From positions 744,001 through 808,000 of the forward strand of contig NZ_JAJOMA010000001.1 in the NCBI RefSeq assembly GCF_021129235.1: a stretch of 64,000 bases of DNA, written 5' to 3'. The first letter of the stretch is position 1. The number at the start of each line of letters is the position of its first letter. The notes below the pieces were generated by a model that was not told the origin of the DNA, made no database searches, and saw nothing but the letters and a program-made list of their open reading frames with translations. Of the stretch, positions 15,313 to 24,083 are shown piece by piece. Source of the DNA: Kineosporia mesophila (GTDB lineage: Bacteria > Actinomycetota > Actinomycetes > Actinomycetales > Kineosporiaceae). Position numbers and translations under genes: made by a program.

Positions 15313-15755
15313 TATGCACCCTTCTTAAGGGCAATCTCAACGGCTTCAATTGCCTCAGGTAGTGCTTCATGTTCCCAGATGCGTACGACGATCCAACCGG
15401 ACGAGGTGAGGAGGTCGTTCGTCTTCTGATCGCGAGCGACGTTCTTTCGCAGCTTCGGTGTCCAGTACCACTCGTTGCTGGTGGGTTCACGCCCATGGAT
15501 AGGACAGACATGCCAGAAGCAGCCGTCAATGAAGACGGCGACCTTGGCCCGGGTGAAGACGACGTCGGGACGAGCCCGACCGCCCGGAAGATCAAGACGA
15601 AGATCTTTGCGGAAACGGTAGCCTCGTCGATGCAGCGCTGAGCGCACTGCGACCTCAGGCTTCGTGTTGGTTCGGCGGACAGCCGCAAGGTTGCGAGAAC
15701 GCCCAGCGCTTGTAGGTACCAGCCGTCGATCCACCGTCGCTGCGTGGTCCCTCAA
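15312..15755 (-). CDS. Very short patch repair (Vsr) endonuclease
   Basis: Nicks DNA next to T:G mismatches produced when 5-methylcytosine deaminates, protecting methyltransferase target sites. The 147-residue product contains NTKPEVAVRSALHRRGYRF, the metal-site strand ARPDVVFTRAKVAVFIDGCF with Asp64, then WHVCPIHGREPTSN, WTPKLRKNVARDQKTND and the ending GWIVVRIWEHE, all standard Vsr blocks. TTG 15755 is chosen because AAGG lies 7 bases upstream; the longer frame lacks a usable start. It is translationally coupled to the NaeI-type gene and divergent from the methyltransferase, forming the usual endonuclease-Vsr-methylase trio. Confidence 0.92.
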   Translation of the reverse strand: MRDHAATVDRRLVPTSAGRSRNLAAVRRTNTKPEVAVRSALHRRGYRFRKDLRLDLPGGRARPDVVFTRAKVAVFIDGCFWHVCPIHGREPTSNEWYWTPKLRKNVARDQKTNDLLTSSGWIVVRIWEHEALPEAIEAVEIALKKGA

Positions 15756-16037
15756 TGGAGCACCTTCTGTAGCCACAGCGTGACGATATCGGTAGCCAGT
15801 TGGCAGGACGGACGCTGATCGCCGACAGGTCTCGGCTGGGCGAAAGTCCTGGCAGGCAACATGTTGGTCTCGGGACCGCGAGTTGTCTTGATTTTCGTAC
15901 AAATGTTCGACTCACTAGTGCGGTGAGTGTCACGCTCCGGGAGGCACGGAGGCGACCGTGGCAGTGGTGTGGATGCGCCATACTTCGGTGGTTTGGACTG
16001 TCGGCGAAGCCGAGCGCGATGTTGAGGAGCTTGAGCG

Positions 16038-17321
16038 ATGGATCTGGATGTTGTGGAGATCTGCGCGGGCGCGGGCGGCCAGTCGCTGGGGTTGCACCTG
16101 GCTGAGTTCCGGCACAAGTTGGCTGTTGAGCTCGACGAGCATGCGGCGAACACGCTCAAACACAACTTTGCAAATCTGGACATTGATCCGGAGAAGACGG
16201 TTCGTGTAGGCGATGTTGCAAATAAGGAGCTGTGGGACCCCAAGAATTACGGTGGGACTGCTCTCCTAGCCGGTGGCGTTCCGTGCCCCCCGTTTAGTCA
16301 GGCTGGTAAGCAGCTGGGTTCCGCGGACGAACGCGATCTCTTTGCATGGGCGGTTGATGCGGCTGGAAGAATGCAGCCAGAGGCCGTCTTGCTAGAGAAT
16401 GTTAAAGGTTTGAGAGATGCTCGCTTCGGCGGCTATCGTCAGGCTGTAGTTGATCAGTTTGACTCGATGGGCTACACGGCTGAATGGCAGCTGCTCGAGG
16501 CCCACGGATTTGATGTGCCCCAGCTTCGTCCTCGTATGGTTCTCGTAGCACTGAAAAAAGAGTATGTTGATTACTTCGAATGGCCTGAACCAAAAACAAC
16601 CGCTAAGACCGTGGCCACAACTTTGGCCTCGGATATGCAGTTTCTGCGAGCAGACTTCCAGGAAAAATTTCTCGAGCGAGCAGCCAAGATTGCGCCGACT
16701 ATCGTAGGTGGAAGTAAGAAGCATGGTGGGGCTGACCTTGGTCCTACTCGTGCCAAGCTCGCATGGGAAGCAATGTGGATTGATGCCCATGGTCTTGCAA
16801 ATGATGCGCCTGATGCTGACTGGCGTCCAGGCCCACTCAATCGCGGGCCCAAACTGACCGTAGACATGGTCAAGAAGCTTCAGGGATGGGATGGTGCGTT
16901 GTATGAGAATTGGGAAATTCTAGGTAAGAAGACTAGCCAGTATCGTCAGATTGGCAATGCTTTCCCTCCGCCGGTGGCTCACGCCGTAGGCGGCTCCATT
17001 GCACGAGCCCTTCGTAAAGAGTCAGCCGCGAAGCGAGCTCCGGCTGAACGCAAGATGCATGATGAGGTGTATCGCCTCCTTCGTGATGGTGGGGATTGGC
17101 TGACCGCTGGGAAGCTCTCAAAGTCTCTCGGTGAGAAGCTCGAAGAGCCTGAGGTTGTGAGGCGGATCGAGCTACTCAAGCGGGACTTTGAGGTTGAGGA
17201 ACGTGGGAGTGGGCGCACGAAGGCCTACCGCATTGGGAAGTGGAAGGCTTTCCAGGGGCAGGAAGACCATAATCGCCATGCGGCGTTCGCAGAGAAGAAG
17301 CAGCGCGGACGGATCAGCTAG
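16038..17321 (+). CDS. DNA (cytosine-5) methyltransferase of the NaeI-type system
   Basis: A 427-residue C5-cytosine methylase. Motif I is EICAGAGGQSLGL, motif IV GGVPCPPFS with catalytic Cys83, motif VI LLENVKG (Glu120), motif VIII QLRPRMVLVA, and motif X QIGNAFPPPVAHAV. The target-recognition region is short (about residues 175-300). After motif X a 75-residue tail (DEVYRLLRDGGDWLTAGKLS, then RTKAYRIGKW) looks like a winged helix, possibly a self-regulatory DNA-binding domain. It protects host sites from the NaeI-type nuclease. Starting codons differ from the G/C-rich host style. The stop is 18 bases from that of the convergent helicase gene. Confidence 0.95.
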   Translation: MDLDVVEICAGAGGQSLGLHLAEFRHKLAVELDEHAANTLKHNFANLDIDPEKTVRVGDVANKELWDPKNYGGTALLAGGVPCPPFSQAGKQLGSADERDLFAWAVDAAGRMQPEAVLLENVKGLRDARFGGYRQAVVDQFDSMGYTAEWQLLEAHGFDVPQLRPRMVLVALKKEYVDYFEWPEPKTTAKTVATTLASDMQFLRADFQEKFLERAAKIAPTIVGGSKKHGGADLGPTRAKLAWEAMWIDAHGLANDAPDADWRPGPLNRGPKLTVDMVKKLQGWDGALYENWEILGKKTSQYRQIGNAFPPPVAHAVGGSIARALRKESAAKRAPAERKMHDEVYRLLRDGGDWLTAGKLSKSLGEKLEEPEVVRRIELLKRDFEVEERGSGRTKAYRIGKWKAFQGQEDHNRHAAFAEKKQRGRIS

Positions 17322-17339
17322 TAAGTAGGTATCGGCGGA

Positions 17340-19166
17340 TTATTCCTTCTCGCGGAGATGGGCGAGGAGAGCATAAATGTCGGCGGTATCCATGCCGCCG
17401 GCGCTCAGCGTCTCATCTTCCTGAAGGTCGCCTAGTTGCCGAACGGCGGGGTCGTCCAGGATTCCACCCATGAACTCCAGTTTCTCCTCCAGTCGATGAG
17501 CAACGATCTCGTCAACAGTGTTGCGGGCAGCCAGCACGGTCACTCGTGTCTCGGTATTAGGGGCAAGACCAAGACGATGAATACGATCGAGGCTCTGAAG
17601 GAAACGGCCGGCCATGAAATCCCTGTCGACATAGACGGCGTCATGACAGTCATGGTGAAGGCTGATTCCTTCGCCGAGGGTCGCGGGGTTCGAGATGAGT
17701 ACGAAGCATTGTGGGTCCTCCCGGAAGCGCCTGATCTGATCATCGCGATCCTTACTGCCACCGTGAACGACTGCGGGGCTGAACGGTTCGAGTAGCCGCT
17801 CAAGAGTCATAATGCTCCGAACGAAAGTGCTCCACACAATAGTCTTGCGCTTGTCGGCCACGTTTTCGGCGACAATCTTTACAGCTTCTGTGTACTTGGG
17901 TGAAAGCTCATGCTGAGGAAGATTTTTCAGCAAGGTGTTCAGGGAATCGTGAGGCGAAGCTTCTAGAGGAGGCACCTGATAGGCAAGGGGCTCGTAGCGG
18001 GTTGTGCCTTCTGCCAGCAGTGCGGGGCTCGTGGCTGCCATGAGCATCCGGAGCATAGCCTTGCCGAGAGCATCCAGATCTCCAGCGCGAGCGCCAGGGT
18101 TGCCTTTCAGGGCTTCGTAGATCTCACGGTGCAGGTCTGGAAGATCGACGTAACGGATCTTCGTAGTTACGGGAGGAAGCCCTAGCTCTGTCTTGGTGGT
18201 ACGGGTGAACAACGGGCGCAACACAGAACTCGCGTATGCGAGGTTGCCGCCGCCAACCGCATCGGTGACTACTCGCTTACCATGACCGGGCCAGACGAAG
18301 GAGAGCAAGCTTTCCAAGTCGCGCGCGCCGTTTGGCGCTGGTGTGCCTGTGAGGATGAGCCTCCGATTCGCCAGCGGACCAAGGGCTAGGCAGGCGGCTC
18401 CGTAGGCGCCACTTGACCCGAGCTTCATACGATGAGCTTCATCCAAGATGATCATTGAAGATGCTGTTCTCAGCCAAGCCGACAAGTTCGGGACCGAACG
18501 CGCGAGGCGTTCGTAGTTGACTACAACGACTTCCGCCATGGGATCAGGGGCGCCACTCATGATCGACGTGCGCAGAGGCTTGTCAAAACAAGCTCCCGCT
18601 TCGAACTGCCATGATTCGTAGGCAGATTTTGGGCAAATGACGAGCAGGCGCTGGGCCTCACCGCGCGTGCGCATGGCTGCGAAGATGGCGAGAGCGACCC
18701 GCGTCTTACCGGCACCCGGAACACTGAAGTTTGCCCCGTGGCGCATCCCGAGCAGAGCCGCGACATCACGGCGCTGGAAGTTGGTGAGGTCAGCAGCCCA
18801 GCTGGCGCCCAGCAGGTCGATCACGTTGCTCGCGGAGGGGGCGCCAATAGCAGTCAGTTGCGCCGAGCCCGTCAGTCTCTGCTCAGCTGTGTCAGCGTCA
18901 TCGAGGACACTGGTAACTAGATTGGCAAGAGCTTCCTCCCACACCACCGCCGCATCGGGCCAGGTGGCCAGCTCGCCCACTGCGGCGAGAAACTCGTCTA
19001 GACCTATCTCTGCCGTCAGCGGTCCGCTTTGAGCTCCGGGGGAGATATGCCCCACCAGCCCGGCAAACTGATCGCGGAAGTCTGTCGCCGCCCGCAGAAC
19101 CACGCGCGTTCGCGTCACATCGAAAGTCAGGGACAGTGATGAATCCTGCGATTCGGTGGATGTCAT
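17340..19166 (-). CDS. SNF2/DEAH-type helicase of the defence island
   Basis: A 608-residue superfamily 2 ATPase. Visible motifs: Q-like NFQRRDVAALL (about 129-139), Walker A VPGAGKTRVA (149-158), Ia ICPKSAYESW, II ILDEAHRMK (240-248), III LTGTPAPNG (272-280), and the C-terminal lobe with KTIVWSTFV, ISNPATLGEGISLHH and the SNF2-like ending QSLDRIHRLGL. It probably translocates on double-stranded DNA. ATG 19166 overlaps the ParB-like gene stop as ATGA, so the two are coupled. An N-terminal region of about 120 residues is unassigned. It is last in a three-gene operon converging on the methyltransferase; no known defence helicase (DrmA, DrmD, DruE) is clearly matched. Confidence 0.9.
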   Translation of the reverse strand: MTSTESQDSSLSLTFDVTRTRVVLRAATDFRDQFAGLVGHISPGAQSGPLTAEIGLDEFLAAVGELATWPDAAVVWEEALANLVTSVLDDADTAEQRLTGSAQLTAIGAPSASNVIDLLGASWAADLTNFQRRDVAALLGMRHGANFSVPGAGKTRVALAIFAAMRTRGEAQRLLVICPKSAYESWQFEAGACFDKPLRTSIMSGAPDPMAEVVVVNYERLARSVPNLSAWLRTASSMIILDEAHRMKLGSSGAYGAACLALGPLANRRLILTGTPAPNGARDLESLLSFVWPGHGKRVVTDAVGGGNLAYASSVLRPLFTRTTKTELGLPPVTTKIRYVDLPDLHREIYEALKGNPGARAGDLDALGKAMLRMLMAATSPALLAEGTTRYEPLAYQVPPLEASPHDSLNTLLKNLPQHELSPKYTEAVKIVAENVADKRKTIVWSTFVRSIMTLERLLEPFSPAVVHGGSKDRDDQIRRFREDPQCFVLISNPATLGEGISLHHDCHDAVYVDRDFMAGRFLQSLDRIHRLGLAPNTETRVTVLAARNTVDEIVAHRLEEKLEFMGGILDDPAVRQLGDLQEDETLSAGGMDTADIYALLAHLREKE

Positions 19167-20569
19167 TCTTGAGACACCGCCTCGTTCAGCCACACGAGCC
19201 CATCGCCGGGAAGATCGATGCTCTTGTTTGCCTCGACCGCGACCTTACGAAGGGTGGCTTGCAGCTTCACGAGGGCGTCATCGAAGGCTTCCTCGTCGAG
19301 ACTGCCGTTACCACGCGCAATTACGAGGTCGGTGACGCACTGATCGAGATCCTTGCAAGCATCGACAACGCGATCGGGCGCAGCCTGGCGTTTCTTGCGC
19401 ATCCGGGAGTCCTTGCCGGCGAACTCGATTGCCTCATCGAAGGCAGCCAGCAGTTCTTCCTTGGACTTCGCGGCCTCTGCAAGCTGCTCCAGATTGGCCT
19501 TTTCGCCGGCAACTTCGACGGCCCTAACTTTCAGCACAGCGTCCGTGAGCGCTCTAGCGGCGCTGACCTGTGGAGCCGAGGTAGGTGCAGCACGGTTGAG
19601 CCCAGGAATAGTCCGGGGGGCCGCCGTGGAAGAGGTCTGTTGCTTGAAGCTGTCGGGAAGGCGCTGGTTGAGAAAGCGATCTTGGAAGTCAGATTCGATG
19701 AAACGCACGTCGGTCTTAGCGAACTCGAGAGCAATGGCGGCCAGCCGGGCCTCCTTGAGGAGGTCGGCCTTCTCCTTGTTGCGCTCGTTCTTCACCGACC
19801 GGTAGAGCTCGAAGAGCTTCTCCTTGTGGTCCTCGAAATCCATGAGCCGAAGGGAGAACTCGCCGTTAGTACTTCGGCGAATGAGGTCGAGCAGGCTACC
19901 CAGAATCCAGACGTCACGCTCCAGAGCCGGGCTCGTGGTGTGGAAAGTGCGAGCGATCTCGGGCAGGCCTCGCCCCAGTGTCATCTGCTCATCGACCGCC
20001 AGTAGATGGTTGATGTATGAGTAGTCACGCCGGTGGTCCTGCCGGAGCTGCAGCGTGAGTTCGACCGTGTGAATGTCTTCCCACGTCGTCGAAGCAGGAA
20101 GGACCCCGACGCGGATGAACTGCTTTCCAAGATCCTTCAGGGCCGCCCGGCGGGTGTTGCCATTGACGAGGATGCCGTCGCGAGTGATGAGACCCGGCTC
20201 GAGCTGGGCGTAGTCGCTCAGGCTCGTGACCAGCTCGTCGAACTTGGGGTCAGTTTTGGACGGATCGGCCGGCAGCCTCGAGAGGAGATAATGCAGGTAC
20301 TCCTGGCTTTCTTCCTGCCAGGGGTCCTGGTTCAGAAGCGCGTCCTTACCTAGGTCATGACTGCGCTGGGCGCGGATTCGGTGCGTGCCCGGGTTGTAGT
20401 ACAAGCGGGCGACAGGCATGTCGATGACCTGAACGTTTAAGGGCTGCCCTCGAAACTCGACCTTCAGGGTTTCGGGCACCCCGTTCGCTCCAGTGGCTTC
20501 CGTGAGACGTTCCTCAACGAGGCCGCGTATCTGCCCTGCATTGGGGGGAGTGCCGAAGTCAGTGCTCAA
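19163..20569 (-). CDS. ParB/Srx-fold N-terminal domain protein of the defence island
   Basis: A 468-residue protein. The ParB/sulfiredoxin-like domain covers about residues 45-165, with VIDMPVARLYYNPGTHRIRA and the diagnostic motif LITRDGILVNGNTRRAALKD (128-147). A helical segment follows (YSYINHLLAVDEQMTLGRGL), then a charged, probably coiled-coil C-terminal half (NKEKADLLKEARLAAIALEF). In ParB-like proteins this domain binds or hydrolyses nucleotide and recognises DNA; in some defence relatives it has nuclease activity. The TTG start has AAGGA 6 bases upstream. It follows the HNH-like gene by 87 bases and is coupled to the helicase. The role is inferred from context. Confidence 0.85.
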   Translation of the reverse strand: MSTDFGTPPNAGQIRGLVEERLTEATGANGVPETLKVEFRGQPLNVQVIDMPVARLYYNPGTHRIRAQRSHDLGKDALLNQDPWQEESQEYLHYLLSRLPADPSKTDPKFDELVTSLSDYAQLEPGLITRDGILVNGNTRRAALKDLGKQFIRVGVLPASTTWEDIHTVELTLQLRQDHRRDYSYINHLLAVDEQMTLGRGLPEIARTFHTTSPALERDVWILGSLLDLIRRSTNGEFSLRLMDFEDHKEKLFELYRSVKNERNKEKADLLKEARLAAIALEFAKTDVRFIESDFQDRFLNQRLPDSFKQQTSSTAAPRTIPGLNRAAPTSAPQVSAARALTDAVLKVRAVEVAGEKANLEQLAEAAKSKEELLAAFDEAIEFAGKDSRMRKKRQAAPDRVVDACKDLDQCVTDLVIARGNGSLDEEAFDDALVKLQATLRKVAVEANKSIDLPGDGLVWLNEAVSQE

Positions 20570-20656
20570 CGTCTGTCCTTGGGATCTCGAGCGCTAGGGC
20601 CGGGGTTCGGCATGAGATGACCTAGCTGTGGCCTGCAGAGCTGGTGCTGGTGAGGT

Positions 20657-21343
20657 TCAGAGAACTTTCTGGCGCACGAGGTCGCGAGCCTCGGCGGGCA
20701 ACGTTCGGTAATCAGCCCACAACTGTTCCACGTCGCTAAAAGTCCTGGTGTCCTGGTCGATCCAGGAGGACAGCATCTTCTTCTCGATGGCCGGCAGCTT
20801 GGCTGCCCGATCAATGACTTCGCCGACGTCAGCCTTGAGCTTGGAATTGCCAACTCGGCAGCGGTTGCACTCCACGATGAGCTGCACCTTGTCTTCCCCA
20901 TCGGGCTGACGCACCGTTCGCCGGGCAATGTCGAGCTGTGATGTGATGTCCGTGTCGGCGTACGTTTCCCCAGGGCTGATTCCACAGCTCCGACACTTGT
21001 GGCCATCTTGCACCAGCAGTTCGCGGCGCTGGGCGGGGCCGATCGCGCCGGCTCCAGCGCCGGATGGGGTTCCCTTGCCAGGCTCCCAGACAGCCTCACC
21101 CTGCTGAATGAATCGCTGCTGGTTAGCGTCCAGGCTGATGTCCTCGCGGTTGGTATCGATCTTCCATCCGTGCGCTCGAAGGTCACGCATACGGCGATCG
21201 ATCTGGGTGGTCTCCGGGAACGCGTCCCGAAGCGCACTCTTGGTGAAAATGTTGCCCTCACCAACCACCTGGAGCAGCCATAGAGCGGCCCTCTTTTTCG
21301 TACCGAGCTTCGAATCGGTCCAGTCGGGCAGAGACGCTGACAT
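20657..21343 (-). CDS. Winged-helix plus degenerate HNH-like zinc domain protein
   Basis: A 228-residue protein, first gene of the helicase operon; ATG 21343 has GAAGG 6 bases upstream. Residues 15-80 (KKRAALWLLQVVGEGNIFTK, then IDRRMRDLRAHGWKIDTNRE) form a winged-helix-like DNA-binding domain. Residues 105-175 resemble an HNH nuclease by the zinc pairs C117-x2-C120 and C159-x2-C162 (DGHKCRSCGI, VECNRCRVGN). The catalytic histidines expected around LDIARR (138-142) and after the second CxxC (Arg163) are missing. It may therefore be a sensor of DNA ends or modification rather than a nuclease, or a divergent nuclease. I know no characterised protein with this exact layout. Confidence 0.75.
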   Translation of the reverse strand: MSASLPDWTDSKLGTKKRAALWLLQVVGEGNIFTKSALRDAFPETTQIDRRMRDLRAHGWKIDTNREDISLDANQQRFIQQGEAVWEPGKGTPSGAGAGAIGPAQRRELLVQDGHKCRSCGISPGETYADTDITSQLDIARRTVRQPDGEDKVQLIVECNRCRVGNSKLKADVGEVIDRAAKLPAIEKKMLSSWIDQDTRTFSDVEQLWADYRTLPAEARDLVRQKVL

Positions 21344-21625
21344 CCTTCACCTTCCCCTAAAAGCGAATAAGCCGGGCCCAAAGCCTCTGGACACGCACCA
21401 ATCGCTAGGTCACGGATGCGAAGACGCCATGCGGCGTCCCGCTGCTGCTTTCGAGTATTACCCGTCGGTGGCGGTCTTGGGAACTTTTGCTGTCCATCCG
21501 ATTGGGCCGATTTTGTGGACACGATTTTGGTGACCAGAAGGAAGAAATGAGAGAGGATGCCCGCACGGGGCGCCGGACTTCATATGAGGTCTAGCCGATA
21601 GCTGTGTTATGAGAGGGAGTCAGCT

Positions 21626-22357
21626 ATGCCCCGTCGAGGAGAGCGTGCACCCATCAAGGTGCCTCCGGGCACGCCGCTGGCCAAGCTCTGTCAGGAGCTG
21701 GGAAAGCTCGACAGTTCTCTGAGTTCCAAGTTCACCCAGCGGGAGATGGCTGAGCTCTGCAGGGTGGAGAAGACTTCGTTCTCGAACCTGTTGCGTGGTT
21801 CGCAGAAGCGCCCGGATGAAGCTCTGATCAAGTCTTTCCACCAGCTAGCAATATCCCGGGGGGACGGCCGGAAGCTGCCGCAGCTCGCTGACCTGCTGGA
21901 ACTTGCTACTTGGGCGGCACTTCACGCCACCTCTCCTGATAAGTGCACCCAGTGTCTACGGCCTTGGAACTTGGGTGATCTGTCCACTGAGGTAAGGCCG
22001 GCTCCCAGGGCTGTCCTTGCTGGTCAGGAGCAGGCCGTGTTGCCGGTCCCCCCGCCGGAGGGGGACCGGCAAGGGTCTTGGGACGGTTTGCCTGAACTGC
22101 GGGCGCGATTGGATGCCCGCCAGGATGGCGACGCGGCGGGCGTCCTGCGAGACATCGGGCGCTACTGGAAACCTCGCGAGGTGGTCACGGTGATTGTGGC
22201 CTGCCGGCGTGAAGGGCTCGAAGATGCTGCGCAAGTGATGCTTCACTACGCAGCGCAACGGGAGGATCGCGAAATCATTGATCTAGTCGGAGCTTTTCTG
22301 AAGGCCGAAGAGACGGTAGCCGCGAGGACCCTCGTCTCACTCAATCGAGAGCGATAG
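21626..22357 (+). CDS. XRE-like regulator with C-terminal helical repeats
   Basis: A 243-residue protein. The N-terminal part (about residues 15-75) has SKFTQREMAELCRVEKTSFS followed by NLLRGSQKRP, a helix-turn-helix of XRE type. A proline-rich linker follows with one CTQC pair. The C-terminal half consists of short helical pairs (RLDARQDGDAAGVLRDIGRY, then REVVTVIVACRREGLEDAAQ) like those in actinomycete regulators related to the Scr1 world. The Shine-Dalgarno GAGAGGGAG is good. It is divergent from the HNH/ParB/helicase operon across a 282-base A/T-rich gap, so it may control that operon (inference). Confidence 0.75.
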   Translation: MPRRGERAPIKVPPGTPLAKLCQELGKLDSSLSSKFTQREMAELCRVEKTSFSNLLRGSQKRPDEALIKSFHQLAISRGDGRKLPQLADLLELATWAALHATSPDKCTQCLRPWNLGDLSTEVRPAPRAVLAGQEQAVLPVPPPEGDRQGSWDGLPELRARLDARQDGDAAGVLRDIGRYWKPREVVTVIVACRREGLEDAAQVMLHYAAQREDREIIDLVGAFLKAEETVAARTLVSLNRER

Positions 22358-22494
22358 GCCAGGCTCATATGTCTGATTCTTGTGCCGACGGCCTGGTCGG
22401 CGAGGTCACGCAGCCCATTAAGTAAATATACGGACCATCGCGATTCGTCGTTATCGCTGAAATGTGGATTAACCATAAACTGGGACGAGAAGGT

Positions 22495-23110
22495 TCATGC
22501 GATGGTTATAGATATCCAGGGCCCGGCAAGTGGCCACGACTCGATGGGCATGACTCTATCCATAAGTGCGAGATTGGCTGCGCTGATGGCGTCAAGCGCG
22601 GCGAGGGACCCGTCATTGTCCTGAGCGATGGCCATGCGCACGGCTTCTCGGACCAGGTCTTCCGCTGCCGGATCAACGTGCATCTGAAGAGCCCTCTCCT
22701 CGCCACCATGTTCTGGCCACCTTGAAAGACGTCAAAGGCCATTATTCCTGTTCCCTCGGTTCCGCAGACTCACACTAGAACTGCAGGAAACACTCGACGC
22801 TTACTCGTAGACGGCGGCTTCCGTGACGATCGCCACGTTTTTCCGCTGTCCGCCTTTTCGGAAGCTGTGTCACTGTCTCTTACTTCTGTGGTTCTTGTTG
22901 TGAATCCCTGACCGGTGGGGCGCTCACCTCTTTGGCGATGCGCAGGTCTTCCTTGGCCTAGCCCGCGAGGGAGATGTCATCTTCGAATCGGCTCTCCTCG
23001 CCGGTCTGCCGATGCGTCACGTGATCGTCCAAAGAGGTCGGAGACTTGGTAGAGCCGCTCGTCCTTCACCTGTGCCGGCCAGGTCTCGATCTCAGCCTGA
23101 CGTACTCCTA
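22495..23110 (-). pseudogene. Decayed duplicate of the 23246-24083 gene pair
   Basis: Positions 22495-22683 encode MHVDPAAEDLVREAVRMAIA, closely matching the start of the intact gene at 23704 (MHIDPAAEDLGREAVRTAIA), but stop after 62 residues. Upstream, the same strand gives AFDVFQGGQN (matching ASDAFKAIRT) and, near 22930-22990, RFEDDISLAG-stop-AKEDLRIAKE against the intact RLEDDIAFAGWSEEDLRITR, so a tryptophan codon has become TAG. The order is conserved but there are shifts and stops between. The remaining 23111-23245 shows nothing I can assign. Confidence 0.75.
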
Positions 23111-23245
23111 ACGGACGGATTCCCGAGAGAATGCATCCGCTGGCGAGTCTGGGTTCGGTGGCCGTTCACGTCTCTCGAAGCTCATGTCGGGCACTGGACC
23201 TGGGCGAATTCAGACCCGCGATGTGCCCTCGCAAGGTTTTGTATT

Positions 23246-23704
23246 TCAGCTTTGTTGCGTTACTAGTTCGTTCAAGATGTCATCCAGGTATTCATAGAAC
23301 GTAGTGAACCCCGTGTTCCCCACGTAATGAGAGAGCAGGTAACCCACGACTACGAAAATCGCTACGGCAAAGCGGTCAGCCGGCACCTGGGGAGCGTGAT
23401 CATCGGTAGATAGCCCTTCGATGATCTCCCAGAGCTCGCGAACCTCCAGCGGCGTCCAGTCTTCCTTCTCCTTGATCCGGCGGGCCATGTCGAGGTTCTG
23501 CTGCTGGTTCGGAGGACCATCCTTATAGATGCGCATTAGTGCAGACCGGCCCACCGCACCGTAGATGGGAAGAACTGCTTCCTGGACGGGGGTCTCGGCT
23601 TGGGCGATTTGCTCGAGAGCTGCAAGCAGACCGTCCTTGTCCTGGGCAATGGCCGTACGTACGGCCTCACGCCCGAGGTCTTCTGCCGCAGGGTCAATGT
23701 GCAT
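23246..23704 (-). CDS. Hypothetical protein of the duplicated cassette (third gene)
   Basis: A 152-residue protein. The ATG at 23704 has GGAGAAGG just upstream, and a decayed copy next door begins at the same point. The first half is acidic and helical (EDLGREAVRTAIAQDKDGLL, ALEQIAQAET). The middle holds NLDMARRIKEKEDWTPLEVR, and a hydrophobic stretch RFAVAIFVVVGYLLSHYVG near the C-terminus may be a membrane helix. It overlaps the preceding gene by 11 bases. I do not recognise the family; duplication followed by decay of one copy suggests a cassette under diversifying selection. Confidence 0.6.
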   Translation of the reverse strand: MHIDPAAEDLGREAVRTAIAQDKDGLLAALEQIAQAETPVQEAVLPIYGAVGRSALMRIYKDGPPNQQQNLDMARRIKEKEDWTPLEVRELWEIIEGLSTDDHAPQVPADRFAVAIFVVVGYLLSHYVGNTGFTTFYEYLDDILNELVTQQS

Positions 23705-23963
23705 CTGGACCTTCTCCTCGCCACCAGGTTCTGATTGCTTTGAACGCATCTGAGGCCACCAAAGTGCCTCCAATGATTCCCCAGGCCCAGCCGGGGAGAC
23801 CGGGTAGGGCGTTTGAGGCTACTTCGTAAACCAAGGCTCCGGACGCGATTGCCGCTGGACGGCTGTTCTTCCAGCTCAGACGTGGATCCTTCGCGGTTTC
23901 ACGCTGCTCAGTCAGTTTTTCCGGAGTGTCTGGTGCCCAGCCTGCTTCTCGCGTGATCCGCAA
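23694..23963 (-). CDS. Hypothetical protein of the duplicated cassette (second gene), start unclear
   Basis: The 89 residues from a TTG at 23963 include RLSWKNSRPAAIASGALVYE and a likely membrane-embedded segment ALPGLPGWAWGIIGGTLVAS. The protein-like frame continues further upstream (LSKPPEPRQPAEESRLEDDI, then AFAGWSEEDL) without ATG or GTG, up to the stop of the previous gene at 24084-24086. The start may be TTG, or the gene may be fused by read-through or shifted from a TTG at about 24087. Conservation of the upstream part in the decayed copy argues that it is translated. Confidence 0.5.
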   Translation of the reverse strand: MRITREAGWAPDTPEKLTEQRETAKDPRLSWKNSRPAAIASGALVYEVASNALPGLPGWAWGIIGGTLVASDAFKAIRTWWRGEGPDAH

Positions 23964-24083
23964 GTCTTCCTCTGACCAGCCAGCGAACGCAATATCGTCC
24001 TCGAGTCGGCTCTCCTCGGCGGGCTGCCGCGGCTCTGGTGGTTTACTCAGCTTGGCCGGCAGGTCGACGGAGCCGTCCGTCCT

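Noticed and set aside
17436-17795. 119-residue plus-strand frame inside the helicase gene
   Set aside because: Antisense to the conserved C-terminal helicase lobe; some residues look protein-like by chance.
14311-21343. DISARM system
   Set aside because: A C5-methylase and a helicase are present, but no DUF1998 (DrmB) or PLD (DrmC) protein, and the helicase is far shorter than DrmA or DrmD.
13160-21343. Integrated mobile element with att sites
   Set aside because: A/T-richer content suggests transfer, but I found no integrase, transposase, tRNA gene or flanking direct repeat.
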